DNA from: Kiritimatiellia bacterium
GTDB taxonomy: Bacteria > Verrucomicrobiota > Kiritimatiellia > SLAD01
Direction: 5' to 3'
DNA length: 26,363 nucleotides
NCBI GenBank assembly: GCA_007128275.1
Contig: SKXR01000079.1
Span: 1 to 26,363 of the forward strand
The notes beneath the pieces were generated by a model. It saw only the letters and a program-made list of their open reading frames with translations. It ran no database searches and was not told the origin of the DNA. Positions 6,738 to 12,840 of this stretch are shown one piece after another; within the stretch, counting starts at the first letter, position 1; the number at the start of each line of letters is the position of its first letter. A program made the position numbers and the translations under genes.

Positions 6738-7706
6738 TCAGCCTTTCTTGACGGCGGTCCAGCGCTCCATGTCGGCTTCCACCATCATTTGCACAAGCCC
6801 CGCGAAATCGACGACGGGTTTCCAGCCGAGAATCCGTTCGGCTTTCGCGGAATCGCCGATCAGATGGTCCACTTCCGCCGGACGCATGAAGCGGGGATCC
6901 TGAGTGACATAATCCTGCCAGTTCAGGTCGACCGCCGAAAAGGCCGCTTCCAGAAATTGTTTTACAGAATGGCTCTTGCCGGTGGCGATCACGTAATCCT
7001 CAGGGGCGTCCTCCTGCAGCATCATCCACATGGCGCGGACGTAATCGCCGGCGAATCCCCAGTCGCGTTCGGAATCGATGTTGCCGAGGGGCAACTGTTT
7101 TTCGAAGCCGAGCTTGATGCGCGCCACGTAATCGGTAATCTTGCGCGTCACAAATTCCTTTCCGCGCCGCGGGCTTTCGTGATTGAACAGGATGCCGGAC
7201 ACGGCGAATAAATCGTAACTTTCCCGGTAATTGACCGTGATGTAGTGGCCGTAGACCTTGGAGACCGCGTAGGGACTGCGCGGATAGAACGGCGTCTTTT
7301 CGGTTTGCGGCACTTCGAGGACTTTCCCGTACATCTCGCTGCTCGACGCCTGATAAAACTTCGCTTCGGGACTGGCGTATCGGACGGCTTCCAGCAAACG
7401 CGATACGCCGATGGCGGTGAATTCGCCGGTCAGAACGGGTTGACTCCAGGAGGTCGGGACGAAGGACATGGCCGCGAGATTATAGATTTCGTCGGGCTGC
7501 ACGGTTTGCAGCATTTTGATCAGCGACAATTCATCGAGCAAGTCGGCTTGGACGAGTTCGATTTGGTCTTTGATATGGTTGATACGTTCGAAATTCTCCG
7601 TGCTGGATCGCCGGACCATGCCGTACACCGTGTAGCCCTTTTCCAGAAGGAATTCAGCCAGGTATGATCCGTCCTGTCCAGTAACGCCTGTAATTAATGC
7701 TTTCAT
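6738..7706 (-). CDS. gmd: GDP-mannose 4,6-dehydratase
   Basis: 322 residues that align along the Gmd family. TGVTGQDGSY (6-15) is the nucleotide motif, with the QDG characteristic of Gmd. YGMVRRSS (28-35) binds the adenine phosphate region, SSSEMYG is at 121-127, and catalytic Tyr146/Lys150 lie in SPYAVSKVYGHY. NHESPRRGKEFVTRKI is the typical GDP-mannose contact and tetramer region. It converts GDP-D-mannose to GDP-4-keto-6-deoxy-D-mannose in the cytoplasm. The start overlaps the isomerase stop by 4 bp, and rmd follows after 6 bp. The length is slightly short of the usual 340-370, mostly through a compact C terminus. Confidence 0.95.
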   Translation of the reverse strand: MKALITGVTGQDGSYLAEFLLEKGYTVYGMVRRSSTENFERINHIKDQIELVQADLLDELSLIKMLQTVQPDEIYNLAAMSFVPTSWSQPVLTGEFTAIGVSRLLEAVRYASPEAKFYQASSSEMYGKVLEVPQTEKTPFYPRSPYAVSKVYGHYITVNYRESYDLFAVSGILFNHESPRRGKEFVTRKITDYVARIKLGFEKQLPLGNIDSERDWGFAGDYVRAMWMMLQEDAPEDYVIATGKSHSVKQFLEAAFSAVDLNWQDYVTQDPRFMRPAEVDHLIGDSAKAERILGWKPVVDFAGLVQMMVEADMERWTAVKKG

Positions 7707-8662
7707 GCTTTTGTATGTTCCTGTCGTTGATGATCCGTTCCTTTGTCATGAGGGCCCCAAGCCTCTTTCAGGAAGGCGAGGGCCTCCTTGATGTCTTCCG
7801 GCGGAGTACGCGGCGTGGGTTCAATGACGCGTACGATATTAAGGGTCGCGAAGCGTTTGTAACGCGAAAAATCCATTTTCCCCCGGGGCGGCATCACGTG
7901 GTCGTGCGCGGGGGGCAAGACGTCATGCACGTGCATGCCTGCCAGGGAGGATTGCAAGCGTTCCAACCAGCGTTCCACATTGATGAGACCCATGTTTTCT
8001 CGGATCTGGCCGTGGCCCATGTCGTGCCAGTATTTCAGCCAGGGCGATTGAAAGATCCCGAGCGTTGTTTCCAATTCCGATTCGGTGGGGATCGCCTCCC
8101 ACGTCGGCAGGTTTTCCATGCCCAATTGAATGCGGTGCTCTTCGAGGACGGGAATGAGTTGTTGCAGGCACTCGTGCCAGAGAGGAATCTGTTTGCGGGC
8201 TTTCTTGTCGCGCTTGACCTGCAATTTGAGTTTAACTTTTTCGTAGAGCGGGGTGAATTGTTGGCCTTGCTCACACAGCGAGACGAGCTGGTCGCTGAAA
8301 CGATCCATTTCGATGTTTCCGCAATGGGTCACCACCACGCGCGCGCCCATTTCGGCGGCGAAACGGATCGTTTCCGTGGTATGAGCCACCGCCAGTTCGC
8401 GGATGCGGCGGTCCTTGTGGCCAAACGTGAAGATCTCGGGATGTCCGCGATGGGCGGTCATGGGTACCGGACAGAAATTATGGACACTGTCCACCTGTAC
8501 GGCCCGCTGTTCCACCATGCGACGAATGCCGGGCACAAGATCCAGACGCGTATCGTAACCCAGCTCCACATGGGAGAAACCGAGATCGAGAATTTCCTCG
8601 ATCATCGCCTCGCCGTCCGTGTGGCGGCCGGCATTCCATCTTGTCGTGAGCGCGATATGCAC
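7703..8662 (-). CDS. Sugar phosphate isomerase/epimerase (TIM-barrel, AP endonuclease 2 superfamily)
   Basis: 319 residues beginning at GTG, with AAGGGG six bases upstream. The sequence has the repeating beta-alpha pattern of the xylose-isomerase-like TIM barrel. Metal-site-like motifs are spaced along it: VVTHCGNIEMDRF, LGMENLPTW, KYWHDMGH and GMHVHDVLPP. The family isomerises or epimerises sugars and sugar phosphates with a divalent metal. The substrate cannot be deduced, but position at the head of the gmd-rmd operon suggests sugar supply or modification for the same glycan. It begins 14 bp after the hairpin of the rpsU terminator, so it may be transcribed partly by read-through. Confidence 0.8.
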   Translation of the reverse strand: MHIALTTRWNAGRHTDGEAMIEEILDLGFSHVELGYDTRLDLVPGIRRMVEQRAVQVDSVHNFCPVPMTAHRGHPEIFTFGHKDRRIRELAVAHTTETIRFAAEMGARVVVTHCGNIEMDRFSDQLVSLCEQGQQFTPLYEKVKLKLQVKRDKKARKQIPLWHECLQQLIPVLEEHRIQLGMENLPTWEAIPTESELETTLGIFQSPWLKYWHDMGHGQIRENMGLINVERWLERLQSSLAGMHVHDVLPPAHDHVMPPRGKMDFSRYKRFATLNIVRVIEPTPRTPPEDIKEALAFLKEAWGPHDKGTDHQRQEHTKA

Positions 8663-8675
8663 GGGGGACCCCTTG

Positions 8676-8725
8676 AAAAAAGTGCGCTCCCTTTAATCCC
8701 GCTAGGAATCGGAAAGGGAGCGCAC
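8676..8725 (-). terminator. Rho-independent terminator downstream of rpsU
   Basis: Perfect 13-bp inverted repeat GTGCGCTCCCTTT (8682-8694) and AAAGGGAGCGCAC (8713-8725) with an 18-nt loop. On the minus strand the stem is followed immediately by six T (8681-8676). It lies 17 bp after the rpsU stop and just before the GTG of the isomerase, so it separates high ribosomal-protein transcription from the sugar operon or attenuates it. Confidence 0.9.
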
Positions 8726-8741
8726 GTAAGTGGGTTATGGG

Positions 8742-8921
8742 TTACCGGGATACGGGACGCGTACGGGCACGCGCTGACTTGCGCCGGCGGCGTACACTGG
8801 GCTTCTCGTAGTGTCGGTGCGATCGAATCTCTCTCATGGTCCCCTCACGATCCAGCTTCTTTTTCAAGCGGCGCAGGGCCTTGTCGACAGATTCGCCTTT
8901 ACGAACTTTTACTTCTGACAC
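8742..8921 (-). CDS. rpsU: 30S ribosomal protein bS21
   Basis: 59 residues starting with GTG: MSEVKVRKGESVDKALRRLK, then REGTMREIRSHRHYEKPSVRRRRKS and a basic tail. This is the full pattern of bS21, a small basic protein at the 30S platform near the anti-Shine-Dalgarno end of 16S rRNA. In some Bacteroidetes it controls initiation choice. The C terminus RARTRPVSR is longer than the minimal family. The nearest purine-rich stretch, AAGGG, is about 17 bases from GTG, further than usual, so initiation may be SD-weak, but no better start exists. It is monocistronic by its strong terminator. Confidence 0.95.
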   Translation of the reverse strand: MSEVKVRKGESVDKALRRLKKKLDREGTMREIRSHRHYEKPSVRRRRKSARARTRPVSR

Positions 8922-9002
8922 GGTGTATTAACTCACATCCCTTCTATAGCAGACCGCCCCACGCCCTGTGGCATCGAGGTCATCTGCCTGAAAACTCGTG
9001 AA

Positions 9003-9031
9003 ACAGTAAGAAAGTCCTCACGAAATGTCAA
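9003..9031 (-). promoter_or_regulatory. Candidate sigma70-type promoter for rpsU
   Basis: On the minus strand a perfect TTGACA (9031-9026) is followed after 17 bp by TACTGT (9008-9003), a 3/6 match to TATAAT. This would give a leader of about 75 nt before the rpsU GTG. The perfect -35 with optimal spacing supports it. The weak -10 lowers confidence. Confidence 0.42.
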
Positions 9032-9075
9032 CAGTCTGGCCCAGTTTATTGACAAGCACCTGTGCACATCTCGTC

Positions 9076-9148
9076 GGGGACAGGTACTTTGATGGGGACA
9101 GGTACCTACTTTGATGGGGACAGGTACCGGTGGTCGGTACCGGTGGTC
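9076..9148 (+). repeat. Cluster of GGGGACAGGTAC repeats plus 13-bp tandem
   Basis: GGGGACAGGTAC occurs at 9076-9087, 9094-9105 and 9116-9127. The copies are linked by ACTTTGAT spacers with GGTACCTACTTTGAT expansion, giving periods of 18 and 22 bp. The last copy runs into GGTACCGGTGGTC repeated twice (9123-9135, 9136-9148) and then CCTGG, so an imperfect hairpin with GGGACC-type ends can form. The core is the same as at 2585-2618. Confidence 0.78.
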
Positions 9149-9385
9149 CCTGGCGGAGAAATGCATATACCGCACAACAGGAACGTGTTGGAAACAATTC
9201 GTGCATATTTGCTCATCCTTCCAGCCGACGCAACAGGCGGCGCACATCCGATAACGCCGTTTTCTGTCGCGGAAAATTCGGTGACGAAATGACGGCCCTC
9301 ATATTAGGTATTGACAATCTTGGCACCGTAGTTTGAGCTATCAAAATTCTGTGTTTGACTATTCACTTGATTGGAGGCGTTGGGT

Positions 9386-10087
9386 ATGTGGCGTATGTGG
9401 GCGAAGACGGTGTGGGTTGGGATGGGCGTGGTGTGCATAGGCGTGACGGTCGCACTTTCGGATGAGGCGCGAGTCCATGGAACTGTCGGTTGGTTCAACC
9501 GGTATTTGACGGAAGGGATGGATCATGTGCCGGAGAGCGACTTCTTGCTGGCGGACGTGACGCTCGACCTGAAGGGGGTCGTCGTGGGCGCCTTTTGGGC
9601 GGAGGCGTTGGACGATTCCTATAACGAGGTGAATTTGAGCGCCATACACCCGTTCCGTGCGGGCGCGCTGGATTTCTTCCTCGGGGTAGGCCGCAATGAG
9701 TTTCCGTCCGGTGCGGATCAGGGTTCCTGGGAAGTGTTGGGGGGTGCGGAATGGGTTATTCCCAACCTCGTGACCTTGTTTGCCGAAACCTGGTACGATT
9801 TCGATGCGTTGAAGGGCGGATTTTTGGAGGCGGGTATGATTCGCGAGTTTGGCGGTCGGCTTTCGTTCGAACCGTATGTCTTGATGGGCCTGGATTATGG
9901 GTTTGTTTCCGGGCCCCGGCGATTGAAGGAGAACCATGTTCAATTCGGGGGGGTCGCGTACTGGGCATGGACGAGCGTGGCATCGCTCTTCGGTGGTATC
10001 CATCACAGTGTCGCCCTGACCAATCTCGATGCAGAGGGCGAGGGGGACGTGACGTGGGGCGGCGGCGGACTTCAACTGTCATTCTGA
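9386..10087 (+). CDS. Exported protein, probable outer-membrane beta-barrel, unknown function
   Basis: The ATG at 9386 is favoured because GGAGG lies eight bases upstream, giving 233 residues. The N terminus (MWRMWAKTVWVGMGVVCIGVTVALS) looks like a signal peptide with cleavage near residue 25. The mature part alternates aromatic and hydrophobic residues in strands (TVGWFNRYLT, LVTLFAETWYDFDA, SFEPYVLMGLDYGFV, SLFGGIHHSVALTNL) and ends in GGGGLQLSF. A terminal Phe is the recognition signal for BAM-dependent barrel proteins. I do not recognise a named family. The role could be a small porin-like or structural barrel. Its last 16 bp overlap the end of the convergent DUF2784 gene. Confidence 0.7.
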   Translation: MWRMWAKTVWVGMGVVCIGVTVALSDEARVHGTVGWFNRYLTEGMDHVPESDFLLADVTLDLKGVVVGAFWAEALDDSYNEVNLSAIHPFRAGALDFFLGVGRNEFPSGADQGSWEVLGGAEWVIPNLVTLFAETWYDFDALKGGFLEAGMIREFGGRLSFEPYVLMGLDYGFVSGPRRLKENHVQFGGVAYWAWTSVASLFGGIHHSVALTNLDAEGEGDVTWGGGGLQLSF

Positions 10088-10554
10088 TTCGCACCGGCTC
10101 GGTCGCGCGAAACCTTTCTATCGGGGGGGACGACAAAATAGGTGATGACTATGGCGGCAAAAACGCCGATGTACAGAGCGATGAAGGTCGTGCGGGACCA
10201 ATCCCAGTAGAGCAGGCTTTGTAGCCAGTACTGCATGAAGGAATCATCGCCGTATGTGGGTTGACCCGCCCGTTCCCGCAGCGCCGCTTCCCATTCCGTC
10301 AACGGACAGACCATGCCCACTAATGTTTCGAAGAGTACAAAGCCCATGGCTCCCAGATGCAGGAACCGGAAGAGCCGGTTCCGGGCGATCCGCCAGCGGC
10401 ACGCCGCGCCCAGCCAGATGATCGGCAGGCCGAGGACGATAAACAGCACAAAGGCCACGTGTACGGCGAGGATGGCGTCCGCCAGCCAGCCCCACCAGCG
10501 TTCCGGAGCAACCACGGCCAAGCGGCCTGCCAAAACCATGCTGTCGTGCCACAT
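10072..10554 (-). CDS. DUF2784-family membrane protein
   Basis: 160 residues from the ATG at 10554. GGAAGGGG lies ten bases upstream, and AAGGAG sits only two bases before the ATG. The start could also be M6. Three or four hydrophobic segments are visible (about 22-48, 66-86, 118-142). The arrangement LADAILAVHVAFVLFIVLG, then FLHLGAMGFVLFETLVGMVCPLTEWE, then the short GQPTYGDDSFMQYWLQSLLYW is the pattern of DUF2784, including the conserved CPLT and E. Function is unknown for the family. The gene is alone and its 3' end overlaps the barrel-like gene by 16 bp on the opposite strand. Confidence 0.8.
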   Translation of the reverse strand: MWHDSMVLAGRLAVVAPERWWGWLADAILAVHVAFVLFIVLGLPIIWLGAACRWRIARNRLFRFLHLGAMGFVLFETLVGMVCPLTEWEAALRERAGQPTYGDDSFMQYWLQSLLYWDWSRTTFIALYIGVFAAIVITYFVVPPDRKVSRDRAGANQNDS

Positions 10555-10743
10555 AACTCCTTCGCCCCTTCCATGACAGGTTGTCCTACATAGTACCAGA
10601 TGATTGACGATTATCGAAGGGAATCCAGGGACCGAGAAATCAGCCACGCGATCTCCAGGGGCAGGCAGGGCAAAGCCTCTGGCTGAGCCGCAGCGCGTGT
10701 GAAGAGATTGATCAAGGAGCAGGGCGCTCTGGGACGTGCCCGA

Positions 10744-11643
10744 CTAAAGCCAGTTTCGCGCGCGCCATCGTTTTTGGGTGTGCCGTATGACCTTCCGCAG
10801 GAAGGCCTTTTCATGCTCGATATGGAATCCGGCGGCTTCTTTGTAGGATCGCCACAAGCGCATGGCGTCGGTCCGGCTGAATACGCCCGGATCCATGATG
10901 ATCTGCATGAGGTTATGACTCCGATGGCGGAGGGGCAACGCGACATAACGACGGGTGCGTTCGTTGTCCATCCAATAGAACGCGCAATTCCCGTTTTCAA
11001 GGCGCACCAATAGGTTGCTAAGCCGCAGATCCCCATGATGAAAGCCGGCCTTGTGCCATGCGCCGATCTCTTGTCCGAGGGCTTTGATGAAACGGCGGCG
11101 GCGCGGAATGTCAGCACGCAATCCGTATTCCGGGTCGCGAAGGACGGATCGAACTTCGTGGACCTGTTCAATTTCACGGGTGATCAACATGCTCTTTTCG
11201 AGCACTCCGAACCGGCGATATTCCGCAAGGGCGATGACCGGTTCCGTGCGGAAGCCGTGACGGTCGATCACGCCGTTGGTGATCAGGGCTCGGCGCGCCC
11301 GCGATTCGCGATAGAACCGCTTCACGTAATCCCATTTGTCGCGGAGCAGGAATTGCTTGATGAAGAGGCGGTCGACAAAAGCGTCCGGCTGGATGCGATG
11401 AACCACGGCATGACGCGAGCGCCGGAATTCGGGGTGTGCGTCGAGGCCTTCTTCGAGCAGTGCGACGAGCTGCTCGTTCAAGGTGGCGTAATCGGGGTCC
11501 AACCGGAGAAAAATGGTATCGACGCCGCTTGAAATACGTTGCAAAGGCCACTCCCTCCATGCGTGTGCAGGGGCTGGTCGATGGCTTGTACTGACGCTGT
11601 CCGGCATGGTTTCACAAAGTGTTCGCGTTCGTCGTGGGATCAT
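10744..11643 (-). CDS. LPS core sugar kinase-like protein (WaaP/KdkA/InaA superfamily)
   Basis: 299 residues with a complete kinase-like core. An ATP-binding Lys96 is in LFIKQF, a probable helix-C Glu113 in YRESRARRA, the catalytic HHGDLRLSN at 202-210 (Asp205, Asn210), and the metal-binding Asp226 in YWMDNERTRR. The DNE/DxERTRR form replaces DFG, as in WaaP-type kinases. Such enzymes phosphorylate heptose or Kdo of the LPS inner core at the cytoplasmic face, which tightens the outer membrane. The first Met may be replaced by M13. Neither has a strong ribosome site. It is divergent from the glycosyltransferase with only 35 bp between starts, so promoters overlap and the two sides are probably co-regulated. 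Confidence 0.83.
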   Translation of the reverse strand: MIPRRTRTLCETMPDSVSTSHRPAPAHAWREWPLQRISSGVDTIFLRLDPDYATLNEQLVALLEEGLDAHPEFRRSRHAVVHRIQPDAFVDRLFIKQFLLRDKWDYVKRFYRESRARRALITNGVIDRHGFRTEPVIALAEYRRFGVLEKSMLITREIEQVHEVRSVLRDPEYGLRADIPRRRRFIKALGQEIGAWHKAGFHHGDLRLSNLLVRLENGNCAFYWMDNERTRRYVALPLRHRSHNLMQIIMDPGVFSRTDAMRLWRSYKEAAGFHIEHEKAFLRKVIRHTQKRWRARNWL

Positions 11644-11678
11644 AGCATCATCTTCGCAAACTGAAATCAGGTTTTTGC

Positions 11679-12836
11679 ATGAAAATAGCGATGGCGGTTC
11701 GACAATTTTGTGAGGTGGGCGGCGCAGAGAAGATTACTCGCCGTTTGGCGGCGCACCTGTCCGAATCCGGGCATGGGGTGGATGTCTTTGCGTATCGGGC
11801 CGATGCGCAGGATGGCGTGTCGCTGAACCGCCTGAACAGGCCCCGCTGTCTGCCGCGCGCTATGCGCGATTGGGCGACGGGCCGCGGGCTGAGCCGCGCG
11901 CTGAGCCGGAGTGGCGCGGAGGTTACGTTCGGCGAACAGAAGACGTGGGGCGCTGATGTGATCCGGCCCGGCGGCGGGGTGGAAGACGCGTATTGGCGCG
12001 CCCGAGCCCGTTACGCCCCGATCATTCGTCATCCCGCAGGCCGGTTCGTGCACCCCAAACGCTATTTCGATGTATGGGCGGAACGCAACGGATACGCGCA
12101 TCCATCCTTGCGGCGCGTGATCGTCAATTCCCGGATGATGCGCAACCAGTTGGTGGCTCAATATCCGCATCTCGCGGATCGGATTGAAGTAATCCATAAC
12201 GGCGTGGACGCTGTGTCGCCACCCGTCGGCGACCGGACGGCGCGGCGCCAAGCCTTGGCCGTGGCGCACGGGCTGGATCCATCTGCGGTATGGCTCCTGT
12301 TTGCGGGCCATGAATTTAAACGCAAAGGGTTGCGTCACGCGCTGCGCGCGTTGGCGCGTGCGCGCGCTGCAGGAATGGATGCGCAATTGGTGGTGGTCGG
12401 ACGCGACCGTGTCGGACCGTATGAGCGCGAGCGGGACCGGTTGGGGTTGACGCCCCATGTGGCCTTTGCCGGCGCGGTCCCGGGTATGGCGAATTACTAT
12501 GCATCGGTGGACGCCTTGATCTTGCCGTCACATTACGATCCGTTCGCGAACGTGACCATGGAAGCGATGGGGTCCGGCTTGCCCGTGATCACGACCCGGC
12601 AGAACGGCGGTAGCGAATTGGTGGACGCGACAGCGGGTTGGGTGATAGAAAATCCGCTCGCGGAAGAGGCCATGGCGGCCGCCATCGCCAAGTTGGCGGA
12701 TCCGGCGCGTCGCTCGGCGATGGGGCAGGCCGCACGGGCCCTTGCCGGAAAACATCTATTGCAGGATAAGATGAAGGCGATCGAGCGGGTGTTCCTGGAC
12801 GTGGCGGACGAGAAGCGGGGGGCGCAACCGAATTAA
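11679..12836 (+). CDS. GT4-family glycosyltransferase, WaaG-like
   Basis: 385 residues with a GT-B layout. The N-terminal domain begins MKIAMAVRQFCEVGGAEKIT, with the GGAE acceptor-side loop of GT4. VIVNSRMMRNQL and VIHNGVD lie at the domain boundary (about 147-177). LFAGHEFKRKGL (207-218) is the WaaG-like nucleotide-sugar strand, and SHYDPFANVTMEAMGSGLPVITT (about 284-306) contains the donor motif as D287-x7-E295 in place of E-x7-E. It most likely adds a hexose to the LPS core from a nucleotide sugar. Donor and acceptor are unknown. Only a weak CAGG precedes the ATG. Four bases separate its stop from the fusion gene, indicating one operon. Confidence 0.87.
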   Translation: MKIAMAVRQFCEVGGAEKITRRLAAHLSESGHGVDVFAYRADAQDGVSLNRLNRPRCLPRAMRDWATGRGLSRALSRSGAEVTFGEQKTWGADVIRPGGGVEDAYWRARARYAPIIRHPAGRFVHPKRYFDVWAERNGYAHPSLRRVIVNSRMMRNQLVAQYPHLADRIEVIHNGVDAVSPPVGDRTARRQALAVAHGLDPSAVWLLFAGHEFKRKGLRHALRALARARAAGMDAQLVVVGRDRVGPYERERDRLGLTPHVAFAGAVPGMANYYASVDALILPSHYDPFANVTMEAMGSGLPVITTRQNGGSELVDATAGWVIENPLAEEAMAAAIAKLADPARRSAMGQAARALAGKHLLQDKMKAIERVFLDVADEKRGAQPN

Positions 12837-12840
12837 GAAC

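Larger units (their letters stand above)
8922..9385. other. Intergenic region with rpsU promoter and repeat cluster
   Basis: 464 bp between divergent rpsU and the barrel-like gene. It contains the candidate rpsU promoter, three GGGGACAGGTAC repeats, a two-copy 13-bp tandem (9123-9148) and an AT-rich leader before 9386 with TTTGA-N4-TCAAA symmetry near 9333-9346. I see no credible small gene or RNA. Confidence 0.55.

Noticed and set aside
7697..9001. 434-codon open frame on the plus strand opposite the sugar isomerase
   Set aside because: It is antisense to an identified family gene and to rpsU, and its sequence has no family features. It is a by-product of GC-rich codon use.
9076..9127. CRISPR array
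   Set aside because: Repeats are 12 bp with very short, similar spacers. No cas genes are present.
9324..9341. Second sigma54-like site upstream of the barrel-like gene (TGGCACC then TTGA)
   Set aside because: The -12 part is one base too far from the -24 part and has GA instead of GC, so the invariant spacing fails.
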